Shown one piece after another: positions 9,049 through 18,249 of a stretch of DNA of 64,000 bases. Source of the stretch: Alkalicoccobacillus gibsonii (lineage in GTDB: Bacteria > Bacillota > Bacilli > Bacillales > Bacillaceae_D); NCBI RefSeq assembly GCF_016798245.1, contig NZ_JAEUZA010000004.1:186001-250000 (forward strand), in the 5' to 3' direction. Numbering within the stretch: the first letter of the stretch is position 1; the number at the start of each line of letters is the position of its first letter. The position numbers and the translations under genes were made by a program. The notes beneath the pieces are model-generated. The model made no database searches. It was not told where the DNA came from and was given only the letters and a program-made list of their open reading frames with translations.

Positions 9049-10818
9049 ATGAGCAAAGGCAAAATCGTTGTTGTTGGTGGTGGCTTAGCAGGCTTGATGG
9101 CCACAATTAAAGCAGCAGAAAAAGGCGTACCTGTAGATTTATTTTCCATTGTACCTGTAAAACGTTCACACTCTGTCTGTGCGCAGGGCGGTATTAATGG
9201 AGCTGTTAATACAAAAGGGGAAGGAGATTCTCCTTGGGAACACTTTGATGACTCTATTTATGGTGGAGATTTCTTAGCGAACCAACCGCCCGTTAAAGCG
9301 ATGACAGAAGCAGCACCTGGAATCATCCACCTTCTTGACCGTATGGGCGTTATGTTTAACCGTACACCAGAAGGATTGCTTGATTTCCGTCGTTTCGGAG
9401 GAACTCAGCATCATCGTACAGCATTCGCAGGAGCCACTACTGGTCAGCAGCTTTTATATGCGTTGGACGAGCAGGTTCGTAGACATGAAACGAGTGGTCT
9501 CGTTACAAAGTACGAAGGCTGGGAATTCCTATCTGCAATCGTTGATGAAGAAGGCACATGTCGTGGAATTACAGCTCAGGAATTAAGCTCTTCACAGATT
9601 GAGAGTTTTCCTGCAGACGCTGTCATTATGGCAACTGGTGGTCCTGGAATTATCTTCGGTAAATCAACAAACTCGGTTATTAACACAGGGTTTGCAGCAG
9701 CTAAGCTTTACAAGCAAGGTGTTGACTATGCAAACGGTGAGTTTATTCAAATTCACCCGACAGCGATTCCAGGAGATGATAAGCTTCGCTTGATGAGTGA
9801 ATCAGCTCGTGGTGAAGGTGGCCGTGTGTGGACATATAAAGATGGTAAGCCATGGTACTTCCTTGAAGAAAAATATCCGGCTTATGGAAACCTTGTTCCT
9901 CGTGATATTGCAACACGTGAGATCTTCTCGGTATGTGTGGACGATAAGCTAGGAATTAATGGTGAGAACATGGTTTACCTTGACCTTTCTCATAAAGATC
10001 CTAAAGAGCTTGATATCAAGCTTGGTGGAATCATGGAAATCTATGAAAAGTTCATGGGTGATGATCCAAGAAAAGTACCAATGAAAATCTTCCCTGCGGT
10101 TCACTATTCTATGGGTGGTATGTGGATCGATTATGACCAAATGACGAATATTCCTGGATTGTTTGCAGCGGGAGAATGTGATTACTCTCAGCATGGTGCA
10201 AACAGACTTGGTGCGAACTCGCTTCTATCTGCTATTTACGGAGGAATTGTTGCTGGTCCTAAGGCAGTTGAATATATCAATGGTCTTGAGAAATCAACAG
10301 ATGCAATGTCTTCTTCGTTATTTAGTGAAGAAGTTCGTAAAGAGCAAGCAGCTTACGATAAGATTCTTACGCTTGATGGAAAAGAAAATGCGTATGTGCT
10401 TCATAAAGAGCTTGGAGAATGGATGACTGATAACGTAACCGTTGTTCGTTACAATGATGCGTTACTTAAAACAGACGAGAAAATCCAAGAGCTTATGGAA
10501 CGCTTTAACAATATTAATATCAACGATACAGCGAAATGGAGCAACCAAGGAGCAGCATTTACAAGACAGCTTGGTTCGATGCTAGATCTCGCTCGAGTCA
10601 TTACACTTGGAGCTTACAACCGTAATGAAAGCCGTGGAGCTCATTACAAGCCTGATTTCCCTGAACGTAATGATGAAGAGTTCTTGAAAACAACAAGAGC
10701 AAGCTATAACGCTGAGAAAAATGCACCTGACTTTGTTTATGAAGATGTAGATACGTCGCTCATTAAACCTCGTAAGCGTGATTACTCTCAGAAAAAACAA
10801 GGAGTGGCTAAATCATGA
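9049..10818 (+). CDS. sdhA: Succinate dehydrogenase flavoprotein subunit
   Basis: A 589-aa flavoprotein that oxidises succinate to fumarate. It has the N-terminal FAD-binding GGGLAGLMA. Covalent flavin attachment is expected at the His near residue 41 (SHSVCAQGGINGAVN). Substrate loops are present: HPTAIPG, SARGEGG and the later HYSMGGMWID and GANRLGANSLL. It starts 40 nt after sdhC behind GAAGGAGTGAG and overlaps sdhB by 4 nt (ATGA), so the two are translationally coupled. Peripheral membrane complex, citric acid cycle and respiration. Confidence 0.97.
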   Translation: MSKGKIVVVGGGLAGLMATIKAAEKGVPVDLFSIVPVKRSHSVCAQGGINGAVNTKGEGDSPWEHFDDSIYGGDFLANQPPVKAMTEAAPGIIHLLDRMGVMFNRTPEGLLDFRRFGGTQHHRTAFAGATTGQQLLYALDEQVRRHETSGLVTKYEGWEFLSAIVDEEGTCRGITAQELSSSQIESFPADAVIMATGGPGIIFGKSTNSVINTGFAAAKLYKQGVDYANGEFIQIHPTAIPGDDKLRLMSESARGEGGRVWTYKDGKPWYFLEEKYPAYGNLVPRDIATREIFSVCVDDKLGINGENMVYLDLSHKDPKELDIKLGGIMEIYEKFMGDDPRKVPMKIFPAVHYSMGGMWIDYDQMTNIPGLFAAGECDYSQHGANRLGANSLLSAIYGGIVAGPKAVEYINGLEKSTDAMSSSLFSEEVRKEQAAYDKILTLDGKENAYVLHKELGEWMTDNVTVVRYNDALLKTDEKIQELMERFNNININDTAKWSNQGAAFTRQLGSMLDLARVITLGAYNRNESRGAHYKPDFPERNDEEFLKTTRASYNAEKNAPDFVYEDVDTSLIKPRKRDYSQKKQGVAKS

Positions 10819-11564
10819 GTGAAAAACTAATTCATTTTAAAGTAACTCGCCAGGATGAGCCAAATGGAGATAGCTATGTAGAAGAATTTCATATTCCTTA
10901 TCGTGCGAATATGAACGTTATTTCGGCTCTCATGGAGTTTAGAAGAAACCCAGTGAATGCGAAAGGTGAACAAACAACACCGATTGCTTGGGACATGAAC
11001 TGTCTTGAGGAAGTATGTGGAGCTTGTTCAATGGTTATCAATGGTAAGCCTCGTCAATCATGTACAGCTTTAATTGATAAACTAGAACAGCCAATCCATC
11101 TTGAACCAATGAAAACCTTCCCGGTTGTCCGTGATTTAATGGTTGACCGTAGCAGAATGTTTGATTCATTGAAGAAAGTCAAAGCATGGATCCCGATTGA
11201 TGGAACGTATGATTTAGGTCCAGGTCCAAGAATGGCTGAATCAAAACGTCAATGGGCATATGAATTATCTAAATGTATGACTTGTGGTGTTTGCTTAGAA
11301 TCATGTCCAAACGTAAATAGTAAAACAGAGTTTATTGGACCAGCTGCTCTTTCACAAGTTCGTCTATTTAATGCTCATCCAACCGGTGAAATGAACAAAG
11401 CCGAACGCTTGAATGCACTTATGGGTGAAGGCGGTTTGATGAACTGCGGTAACTCACAAAACTGTGTTCAATCTTGTCCTAAAGGAATTCCTTTAACTAC
11501 TTCCATTGCGGCCCTAAACCGCTCAACTGCCTTACAATCATTCAAAAACTTCTTTGGTGGTTGA
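10815..11564 (+). CDS. sdhB: Succinate dehydrogenase iron-sulfur subunit
   Basis: A 249-aa electron-transfer subunit. It holds a plant-type [2Fe-2S] site in CLEEVCGACSMVINGK with a later C, and bacterial ferredoxin-like cysteine clusters CMTCGVCLESCPN and CGNSQNCVQSCPKG for the other two centres. The start overlaps the sdhA stop. It carries electrons from the SdhA flavin to the SdhC haems. A strong terminator follows, shared with the converging gerE. Confidence 0.97.
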   Translation: MSEKLIHFKVTRQDEPNGDSYVEEFHIPYRANMNVISALMEFRRNPVNAKGEQTTPIAWDMNCLEEVCGACSMVINGKPRQSCTALIDKLEQPIHLEPMKTFPVVRDLMVDRSRMFDSLKKVKAWIPIDGTYDLGPGPRMAESKRQWAYELSKCMTCGVCLESCPNVNSKTEFIGPAALSQVRLFNAHPTGEMNKAERLNALMGEGGLMNCGNSQNCVQSCPKGIPLTTSIAALNRSTALQSFKNFFGG

Positions 11565-11572
11565 TTACAATG

Positions 11573-11608
11573 AAAAGACTGAAGTCAATGACTCCAGTCT
11601 TTTTTTTC
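11573..11608 (+). terminator. Terminator between sdhB and gerE
   Basis: AAAAGACTG (11573-11581) pairs with CAGTCTTTT (11595-11603) with an inner AGT/ACT, followed by T8. The A-run on the other side lets it serve gerE too. Confidence 0.9.
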
Positions 11609-11617
11609 GTGCAAGCA

Positions 11618-11842
11618 TTATATTGTTAATTCACCTAATCTAATGAGTTCGATGACCGCTTGAGAGCGCCCCTTTACTCCAAGCTTTTGCATTGTATTAG
11701 AAATGTGATTTCGAACAGTTTTTTCACTGATGAATAGGTCTTGAGCAATATCCTTCGTCGTCTTATCTTGAACGAGTAGTTCGAATACCTCACGTTCCCT
11801 TTTTGTAAGTAAAGGTTTAGGTCCGAATTCTGCTCCTTTCAA
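11618..11842 (-). CDS. gerE: Spore regulator GerE (LuxR-type HTH)
   Basis: A 74-aa protein that is almost entirely a LuxR-type helix-turn-helix: LLTKREREVFELLVQDKTT, then FISEKTVRNHISNTMQKLGV and GRSQAVIELIRLG. This is the GerE pattern. GerE activates or represses late mother-cell coat genes with sigma-K. TTG at 11842 is chosen as start: CTCCTT on the plus strand (AAGGAG, 8 nt upstream) places it, and the product then has exactly the 74-residue GerE length. A GTG three codons earlier sits directly on the ribosome site. As in B. subtilis it is next to sdhB. Confidence 0.95.
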   Translation of the reverse strand: MKGAEFGPKPLLTKREREVFELLVQDKTTKDIAQDLFISEKTVRNHISNTMQKLGVKGRSQAVIELIRLGELTI

Positions 11843-11904
11843 TGAGTTCACTCCTTCATGCTCGGGCTAGAGCTACCGGTATTCCGGTAAGGGTTAAGTC
11901 ATGA

Positions 11905-11934
11905 CAGTATATGAAAAAGGAAAACGATTGGTGC
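11905..11934 (-). promoter_or_regulatory. Putative sigma-K promoter of gerE
   Basis: Read on the minus strand: GCACC (11934-11930), 16-nt spacer, CATATACTG (11913-11905). This resembles the sigma-K pattern (CAC-type -35, CATAnnnTA -10) with one mismatch at the last -10 base. It lies about 60 nt upstream of gerE, whose homologue is sigma-K dependent. Confidence 0.5.
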
Positions 11935-12032
11935 GACACTTTCTGCAAGCATTTTCAGAAAGAATTATGGGGATTTGTGTGTAATTTTATAAACTTTATA
12001 AAAATATTAGATTTATTTTACTGTTTTGATAT

Positions 12033-12060
12033 TGCCTAATCTTGGATTCTCACTGATAAT
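12033..12060 (+). promoter_or_regulatory. Possible promoter of the MacA/MacB-type cluster
   Basis: TTGCCT (12033-12038), 16-nt spacer, GATAAT (12055-12060), 43 nt before the first gene. Moderate match only; a TTGATA at 12026 is an alternative -35 with poor spacing. Confidence 0.4.
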
Positions 12061-12102
12061 AAAACAAATGGAATAATTTTGAACATTTAAGGGGCGAAAG
12101 AA

Positions 12103-13332
12103 TTGGGCAAACGAGCTTTGATTGTATCAGGTATTGTCTTAGCAAGTGTACTGGTTGTTGGAGGTACAGGATTTGGTGTTTGGCATTTTACAAATGCGAA
12201 TGCAGCGAATGCAGAATATGGTGAAGGCGAAATTTTTCCAATGAGAGTTGGAGATTTAGGGATGGGTATGGAAGCCTATCCAATGCAAGCATTCACTGGA
12301 AAGATTGAAGCAGAAAAGCAAGAAAAAGTTTTTATGAATCCGGAACTTGGAAAAATTAAAGAAACGTTTGTACAAGAAGGGGACGAGATTCAAGAAGGAG
12401 ATCCACTTTTTGAATATGAGCCTGTTGAAGTAGAGGATACAAGCCTGGAGATTGAGCAAACACAAATGGAACTGGAAATGGCCTATCTTCAAATCAATCA
12501 AACTCAAAAAAAGATTGATAAGTTAACCAAGTCAATCAAGAATGCTGAAAAAGAAGAAAAGGAAATGCTTCAGGAAGAACTTGATCAGGCAAACTATGAT
12601 CTAAAAGTGATCAACCTAGAAACGGGTCAAACTCAAAAACGTTTAGATGCGCTTAAGAAAACAAGTGAAACAAACGCCAATGTCGTTGTTAGTAAAACAA
12701 CTGGAATTGTTCAATCGATTAATGCAGATATTGCTGATGGAGCACAAAACGAAGCAGCCAATGCACCGTTTATTCAAATTATAACTAATGGGGATTACTT
12801 AATTAAAAGTCAAATTAATGAACTACTAATCGGTACACTAGAAGAAGGATCGGAAGTATTAGTAACGGCAAAAAATGGACAAGAAGGCGAATGGGTTGGA
12901 ACGGTCACTGAAATCGGAAAACTGCCTGTTTCAAGTGAAGAAGACAGCTATGGTGGCTACTATGAAGAAAGTAATCCACAAACGTCCAAGTATCCGTTCA
13001 CCGTTGTTTTACCCGAACATGAAGGTCTTGAAATTGGCTATCATGTTAATGTTGAACCAATGATGGGTGATTTCGAAGAAGAGGAAACGGATCAAATTGT
13101 TTTAGATTCATTTATTATTTTTGAAGAAGATGGACTTTCTTATGTATGGAAAGTTAGTGAAGAAATGACATGGATGAAGCAAGAGGTTGAAGTTGGCGAA
13201 ACGAATGAAGAAATGTACACTACAGAAATTATTAGTGGTCTGACAGTTGATGATTACGTCGCTTACCCTGATCCAGCTCCAACTGAAGGAGACGAGGCTG
13301 TCTTGTTTGATGAGGAAATGTTCTATGATTAA
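12103..13332 (+). CDS. Efflux periplasmic-adaptor-type subunit (MacA/YknX-like)
   Basis: A 409-aa membrane-fusion protein. A signal-anchor segment (ALIVSGIVLASVLVVGGTGFG) is followed by a lipoyl/barrel-sandwich half (FTGKIEAEKQEKVFMNPE), then a long charged coiled coil at about residues 105-190, the second lipoyl half (VSKTTGIVQSINADIADG) and a beta-barrel. TTG 12103 follows AAGGGGCGAAAG. The C-terminal third is notably acidic. It overlaps the ATPase gene by 8 nt. In B. subtilis the homologous YknX with YknYZ protects against the SdpC toxin; substrate here is unknown. Confidence 0.85.
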   Translation: MGKRALIVSGIVLASVLVVGGTGFGVWHFTNANAANAEYGEGEIFPMRVGDLGMGMEAYPMQAFTGKIEAEKQEKVFMNPELGKIKETFVQEGDEIQEGDPLFEYEPVEVEDTSLEIEQTQMELEMAYLQINQTQKKIDKLTKSIKNAEKEEKEMLQEELDQANYDLKVINLETGQTQKRLDALKKTSETNANVVVSKTTGIVQSINADIADGAQNEAANAPFIQIITNGDYLIKSQINELLIGTLEEGSEVLVTAKNGQEGEWVGTVTEIGKLPVSSEEDSYGGYYEESNPQTSKYPFTVVLPEHEGLEIGYHVNVEPMMGDFEEEETDQIVLDSFIIFEEDGLSYVWKVSEEMTWMKQEVEVGETNEEMYTTEIISGLTVDDYVAYPDPAPTEGDEAVLFDEEMFYD

Positions 13333-14014
13333 GCTATCAAAAATCTTTAAGTCTTATAAACTAGGAAAAGACTCTGTTCCAATTTTAAAAGATATTAACT
13401 TAACGATTGAAAAAGGTGAGTTTGTAGCCATTATGGGACCATCGGGCTCGGGTAAATCTACGCTTATGAACATCCTTGGGTGCTTAGACAAGCCGACATC
13501 TGGTGAGTACAACTTAAACGAAGTGAATATGCTAGCCGGGAAAGATAATTATTTAGCAGAGATTCGAAACCGTTCGATCGGTTTTGTTTTTCAGACATTC
13601 CATTTAATGCCACGTCTCACTGCGCAGCAAAATGTTGAGATGCCATTAATTTATAGTGGGGTAAAGAAAAAAGTCCGCCGTGAAAAAGCACTCGATGTGT
13701 TGGCCAAAGTCGGATTGTCTGAACGTGCAAGCTTCAAACCTTCAAGTCTTTCCGGTGGACAGAAACAGCGTGTAGCCATTGCGCGTGCACTTGTTAACGA
13801 GCCTTCGTTTATTTTAGCGGATGAACCGACTGGAGCACTCGATACAAAAACGAGTGAACAAATTCTTGATCTTTTTACAGAATTGAATAATGAAGGTATT
13901 ACGATTGTTATGATTACACACGACAAGGAAGTAGCAGATAAAGCCGATCGCACCATCTTTATACGAGATGGGCAGTTGTTTGTAGAAGAGAAAGGAGAGC
14001 CTGTTCATGCTTGA
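13325..14014 (+). CDS. ABC transporter ATP-binding protein (MacB/YknY-like)
   Basis: A 229-aa ATPase of the LolD/MacB/FtsE class. Walker [11 protein letters not shown]-loop VFQTFHLMPRLT, signature LSGGQKQR, Walker B FILADEP, D-loop GALD and switch His MITHDK are all present. ATG 13325 is taken as start; the open frame reaches back to 13247 inside the previous gene, but only the later ATG gives the family N-terminus IKLSKIFKSYK. It overlaps its neighbours by 8 nt on each side, which implies stoichiometric translation with the adaptor and the permease. Confidence 0.92.
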   Translation: MIKLSKIFKSYKLGKDSVPILKDINLTIEKGEFVAIMGPSGSGKSTLMNILGCLDKPTSGEYNLNEVNMLAGKDNYLAEIRNRSIGFVFQTFHLMPRLTAQQNVEMPLIYSGVKKKVRREKALDVLAKVGLSERASFKPSSLSGGQKQRVAIARALVNEPSFILADEPTGALDTKTSEQILDLFTELNNEGITIVMITHDKEVADKADRTIFIRDGQLFVEEKGEPVHA

Positions 14015-15230
14015 GAATATTAAGCTGTCCTTTCAGTCCATTTTTGCTCATAAGATGCGTTCGATTCTGACGATGCTTGGTGTCATCATTGGAATTGCAG
14101 CAATCATCGCAATTGTTTCAATGATTCAAGGGCAAAGTGAAATGTTAAAAAGCAGCATCATCGGGATGGGGAACAACACGATCCAAGTGACGTATGAGGA
14201 TGCGATGATGGGTGGAGAAGAAGATTATTGGGGTGGTGACACCTATATCTCAGCGCCACCTGTCTCCGATGAAACATTAGAAATGATCACATCTGACCCA
14301 CTTGTGGATACGATCGCCTTGTTTCATAGATCAGGAGTGCAGGCTTATCATCAAATGAATATGTCTTATCCTGAATCAATTGCTGTTGATTCCACGTACT
14401 TTGATCTGTTTCCTGTCGATATTCATGAGGGGAGAATGCTCTCAGAAGATGAGCTTAACTCATCCTCTCAACTGGTGATGATTAACGAAGACACTCGAAC
14501 GGAACTGTTTGAGGGCGCGGAAGCAGTTGGCAAATCAATTGATATTAATGGAATGCCGTTTCGTGTCGTGGGAGTTTTCTCAGACCGAAAAACAGACAGT
14601 GATTATTATTACGGAGATTGGTCTGAACCTAAAATTTATCTTTCCAAAGGAATTTGGCCAGTTGTAGAAGGGTATGATGCTCCAACGCAAATTTTGGTTA
14701 AAGCGGTTGGACCAGATGCGATCGAAGAGGCAGGTCAATTAACAGCAGGAATGTTAAATGCGGATTTATCAGGAATGGAAACAGCTCAATACCGTATCCC
14801 TGATCTTCAAGCCATTACAGCTGACCTCGAAGCTGCAAACCAAGCGTTTGCGTTCCTACTTGGTGGAATTGCGAGTATTTCTTTGTTAGTTGGTGGCATT
14901 GGTGTAATGAACATTATGCTTGTTTCTGTCACTGAACGTACAAGAGAAATTGGGATTAAAAAAGCTCTCGGAGCAAAGCGTTACATGATCCTCCTTCAGT
15001 TTTTAACGGAGGCCATCGTGCTAACAAGTGTTGGTGGAGCTATTGGTGTGTTACTTGGAATAGGTGGAGCAAAGATTATCTCTAATATCATGGAGATGCC
15101 ATTCTATATCTCAATCTCAGCCATTGTTGGCGCACTTGTTTTCTCTATGCTGGTAGGAATCATTTTTGGATTATTACCATCAATCAAAGCTTCTAAGCTT
15201 CAACCGGTGGATGCATTAAAATACGAATAG
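14007..15230 (+). CDS. ABC transporter permease (MacB_PCD/FtsX, YknZ-like)
   Basis: A 407-aa permease with the MacB topology. One N-terminal membrane helix (KMRSILTMLGVIIGIAAIIAIV) precedes a large extracytoplasmic domain of about 200 residues, and three C-terminal helices form the FtsX domain (LVGGIGVMNIMLVSVTERTREIGIKKALGAK). It ends with the common SIKASKLQPVDALKYE. It works mechanically rather than as a channel: ATP hydrolysis moves the outer domain and the adaptor. It is last in the three-gene unit and a terminator follows. Confidence 0.92.
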   Translation: MLENIKLSFQSIFAHKMRSILTMLGVIIGIAAIIAIVSMIQGQSEMLKSSIIGMGNNTIQVTYEDAMMGGEEDYWGGDTYISAPPVSDETLEMITSDPLVDTIALFHRSGVQAYHQMNMSYPESIAVDSTYFDLFPVDIHEGRMLSEDELNSSSQLVMINEDTRTELFEGAEAVGKSIDINGMPFRVVGVFSDRKTDSDYYYGDWSEPKIYLSKGIWPVVEGYDAPTQILVKAVGPDAIEEAGQLTAGMLNADLSGMETAQYRIPDLQAITADLEAANQAFAFLLGGIASISLLVGGIGVMNIMLVSVTERTREIGIKKALGAKRYMILLQFLTEAIVLTSVGGAIGVLLGIGGAKIISNIMEMPFYISISAIVGALVFSMLVGIIFGLLPSIKASKLQPVDALKYE

Positions 15231-15240
15231 GTTTCACTTA

Positions 15241-15277
15241 ACCCATTCCTAAGAAATAATTCAAAGGAATGGGTTTT
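15241..15277 (+). terminator. Terminator of the MacA/MacB-type cluster
   Basis: CCCATTCCT (15242-15250) pairs with AGGAATGGG (15265-15273), then TTTT. Confidence 0.85.
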
Positions 15278-15320
15278 CACGTATGTTCTTAAAAAAAGGC
15301 TGTACACTAAGGACTAAAGA

Positions 15321-15350
15321 TTGATAATTAAATTTTGTGTATGATATACT
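15321..15350 (+). promoter_or_regulatory. Probable promoter of ptsHI, with long leader
   Basis: TTGATA (15321-15326), 18-nt spacer, TATACT (15345-15350). About 268 nt of leader follow. The leader contains a small CAGAC/GTCTG hairpin (15466-15481) with a U-rich tail, a T8 tract near 15508 and no ptsG gene. I see no known riboswitch or antiterminator site in it. Confidence 0.6.
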
Positions 15351-15618
15351 ATTCATGATCTACTGCTACACGTGGCTTCTGTTTTATTTAAATGAATCCT
15401 TCTCCTGCAGAAGAGAAGCGAAATACATGTACTTAGGTTATGAATGGGGTATAACTTTTTTTGATCAGACATAAAAGTCTGTTCTATTTTACGGTAATAT
15501 GCTATTCTTTTTTTTGAACAAAAATAGGTGCTTCATCTGACATTCTGCATATAGTAGCTGAAAGTCTAGAAAGAACCTGCAATCTCAAATTATTTTTAAG
15601 AAAAGAGGCTGATTCATT

Positions 15619-15882
15619 ATGGCAGAAAAAACGTATAAGATTACAGCAGAAACAGGAATTCACGCACGTCCAGCAACTCAACTTGTAAACAAAGCTGGTC
15701 AATTCTCTTCTGATATCACACTTGATTATAAAGGTAAGTCTGTAAATCTTAAATCCATCATGGGCGTTATGTCTCTTGGTGTAGGCCAAGGCGCAGAAGT
15801 AACAATTAAAGCTGAAGGATCTGATGCAGACGAAGCACTTGCTGCAATCGAAGAAATCATCAAAAACGAGTTAGGGGAATAA
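15619..15882 (+). CDS. ptsH: Phosphocarrier protein HPr
   Basis: An 87-aa HPr. The phosphorylated His15 is in [10 protein letters not shown], and Ser46, target of HPr kinase in Firmicutes, is in [12 protein letters not shown]. It accepts phosphate from enzyme I and passes it to sugar-specific EII proteins; with Ser46 phosphorylated it acts with CcpA in carbon catabolite control. GAGG about 9 nt upstream of the ATG supports the start. It is followed after 3 nt by ptsI. No ptsG precedes it, unlike B. subtilis. Confidence 0.97.
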   Translation: MAEKTYKITAETGIHARPATQLVNKAGQFSSDITLDYKGKSVNLKSIMGVMSLGVGQGAEVTIKAEGSDADEALAAIEEIIKNELGE

Positions 15883-15885
15883 TAC

Positions 15886-17607
15886 ATGCCACAAGTAATT
15901 TCTGGCATCGCAGCTTCCCATGGCATTGCTATTGCAAAGGCCTATGTGCATGAAGAGCCTGATTTCACAATCAGCTCTTCAGAAGCATCTAATCCGAGTG
16001 CTGAGATTGAGCGCTTTGAAAACGCTCTAAGCGTGTCAAAGGAAGAGCTGTCTGCCATTAAAGATAAAACTGAACAAAACCTCGGAGCAGATAAGGCTGA
16101 AATTTTTGCTGCCCATCTGTTGGTTCTAAGTGACCCTGAGCTTATTGATTCAGTTAAGGATAAGATTACGAATGAGAAACGTAACGCCGAATTTGCTCTA
16201 AATGAAGTAGCAGATCAATTTATTACGATCTTCGAAAATATGGATAATGAATACATGAAAGAACGTGCATCAGATATTCGCGACGTTTCTAGACGAGTGA
16301 TTGGTCATCTTCTTGGAATTGAAGCTGGATCACTTGCTACAATTAGCGAAGAAACGATTGTTATTGCTGAAGATCTTACTCCTTCAGATACTGCTCAGTT
16401 AAACCCGCTATTTATTAAAGGGTTTGCAACAGATATCGGTGGTCGGACCTCGCATTCTGCAATCATGTCTCGTTCACTGGAAATTCCTGCGGTTGTTGGT
16501 ACAAAGGAAGCCACGAAAACCATTCAAACCGGCGACATCGTAATTGTGGACGGAATTGATGGCGAGGTTGTGATTAACCCATCTGAAGACGTGTTAGCTT
16601 CGTTTGAACAAAAGAAAGCTGATTTCATTAAGCAAAAAGAAGAATGGGCTAAGCTTGTAAATGATCAAACAACTACATCAGATGGTGAGCACGTTGAGCT
16701 TGCTGCAAACATTGGTACACCTAAAGATCTAGATGGTGTTATTGCTAATGGAGCAGAAGGTATTGGTTTGTACCGTACTGAGTTTCTTTATATGGGTCGA
16801 GACAATCTTCCTTCTGAGGAAGAGCAATTCGAAGCGTATAAAGAAGTCGTGGAGCGTATGGAAGGGAAACCAGTAGTTATCCGTACTTTAGATATCGGTG
16901 GCGATAAAGAACTTCCATATTTAGATCTTCCAAAAGAAATGAACCCGTTCCTTGGATTCCGTGCGATTAGACTATGTCTAGAGCAACAGGATCTGTTCCG
17001 CGTTCAGCTTCGTGCACTTCTTCGTGCAAGTGCGTTTGGAAATCTTAAGATCATGTTCCCAATGATTGCTGTTCTTGAAGAATTACGCCAAGCGAAAGCT
17101 TTGCTTAATGAAGAAAAGGACAAGCTTATTGCAGAAGGAATTGACGTTTCTGATTCAATTGAGGTTGGTATTATGGTAGAGATTCCATCTACTGCAGTAG
17201 CAGCTCCTCAATTTGCGAAGGAAGTGGATTTCTTTAGTATCGGAACGAATGATTTAATTCAATATACATTCGCAGCTGACCGCATGAATGAACAGGTTTC
17301 ATACTTGTATCAGCCTTACCATCCTGCGATTCTTCGTTTAGTTGAGATGGTTATTAAAGCCGCTCATAAAGAAGGAAAATGGGTAGGAATGTGTGGAGAA
17401 ATGGCTGGAGATGAAGTAGCCATTCCACTTCTTCTAGGCTTAGGCTTAGATGAATTTAGCATGAGTGCTACATCGATTCTTCCTGCTAGAAGTCAACTTC
17501 TAAAGCTATCTAAAAAAGAATTAGCTGAGTTTGCACAGAAAGCTCTTGAGCTTGATACAGCAGACGAAGTGGCAAAGCTTGTTCGTGAGAATTATATTTC
17601 TGAGTAA
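15886..17607 (+). CDS. ptsI: Phosphoenolpyruvate-protein phosphotransferase (enzyme I)
   Basis: A 573-aa enzyme I, first step of the PTS: it takes phosphate from PEP and transfers it to HPr. The active His is near residue 190 in [13 protein letters not shown]. The PEP-binding TIM barrel has [25 protein letters not shown] and the catalytic Cys of GMCGEMAGD. Length and domain order are normal. ATG 15886 follows TTAGGGGAATA. It is translationally close to ptsH and ends at a strong terminator. Confidence 0.97.
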   Translation: MPQVISGIAASHGIAIAKAYVHEEPDFTISSSEASNPSAEIERFENALSVSKEELSAIKDKTEQNLGADKAEIFAAHLLVLSDPELIDSVKDKITNEKRNAEFALNEVADQFITIFENMDNEYMKERASDIRDVSRRVIGHLLGIEAGSLATISEETIVIAEDLTPSDTAQLNPLFIKGFATDIGGRTSHSAIMSRSLEIPAVVGTKEATKTIQTGDIVIVDGIDGEVVINPSEDVLASFEQKKADFIKQKEEWAKLVNDQTTTSDGEHVELAANIGTPKDLDGVIANGAEGIGLYRTEFLYMGRDNLPSEEEQFEAYKEVVERMEGKPVVIRTLDIGGDKELPYLDLPKEMNPFLGFRAIRLCLEQQDLFRVQLRALLRASAFGNLKIMFPMIAVLEELRQAKALLNEEKDKLIAEGIDVSDSIEVGIMVEIPSTAVAAPQFAKEVDFFSIGTNDLIQYTFAADRMNEQVSYLYQPYHPAILRLVEMVIKAAHKEGKWVGMCGEMAGDEVAIPLLLGLGLDEFSMSATSILPARSQLLKLSKKELAEFAQKALELDTADEVAKLVRENYISE

Positions 17608-17614
17608 CAGGTTG

Positions 17615-17650
17615 ATAAAACGGACTCCTTTTAGGTGTCCGTTTTATTTG
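17615..17650 (+). terminator. Terminator of ptsHI
   Basis: ATAAAACGGAC (17615-17625) pairs with GTCCGTTTTAT (17637-17647), followed by T-rich sequence. Confidence 0.88.
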
Positions 17651-17762
17651 TTTTAAGATCATGGACATTTCAAGTCATTTGTTCACAAGCACTTGAATTC
17701 CTATAGGAAAAAAGAGAAAATAAACTAAAGATAAAAGATGGAATGTATAGGAGGTGCGATGA

Positions 17763-18212
17763 ATGACCCATGAGCAAATTGAAGATATTGAACGTTCCTT
17801 ACGCAGGGTAGCAGACATGGTTAAACAAAAAGGTCGAGTCATTCTTTCACAGTTCCCGATCACTCCCCCCCAATTTGTAGCGCTTCAATGGCTAAAAGAA
17901 AAAGGGGATATGACCATTGGTGAGCTCTCTACCAGTATGTACTTAGCTTTCAGCACAACAACTGATCTGATTGATCGGATGGAAAAAAGTGAACTGGTTG
18001 CTCGAGTAAAAGATGCAAATGATCGTAGAGTCGTTCGAATTCACCTTCTTGAAAAGGGGAAAACGATTATACACGAGGTGATTGTTAAGCGTCAGGACTA
18101 TCTGGAGGATATTCTAGCTGATTTCTCCCAGGAACAGGTGGATACGCTTGAGAAGAGCCTGAACTTACTCCAGGATCACATGAAAACAGTTAAAAATAAG
18201 AAATCAACCTAA
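17763..18212 (+). CDS. ysmB: MarR family transcriptional regulator (YsmB)
   Basis: A 149-aa winged-helix regulator. The DNA-binding part is visible as TPPQFVALQWLKEKGDMTIGELSTSMYLAFSTTTDLIDRMEKSELVAR, with the wing DANDRRVVRIHLLEKGK and flanking dimerisation helices. It lies immediately before racE, the position of ysmB in B. subtilis. Targets are not known to me. ATG 17763 follows a strong AGGAGGTG. No clear palindromic operator was seen in the 110 bp upstream. Confidence 0.88.
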   Translation: MTHEQIEDIERSLRRVADMVKQKGRVILSQFPITPPQFVALQWLKEKGDMTIGELSTSMYLAFSTTTDLIDRMEKSELVARVKDANDRRVVRIHLLEKGKTIIHEVIVKRQDYLEDILADFSQEQVDTLEKSLNLLQDHMKTVKNKKST

Positions 18213-18249
18213 AATGGTTTAGATATAGAAAGAAATTGAGGGAAACATC

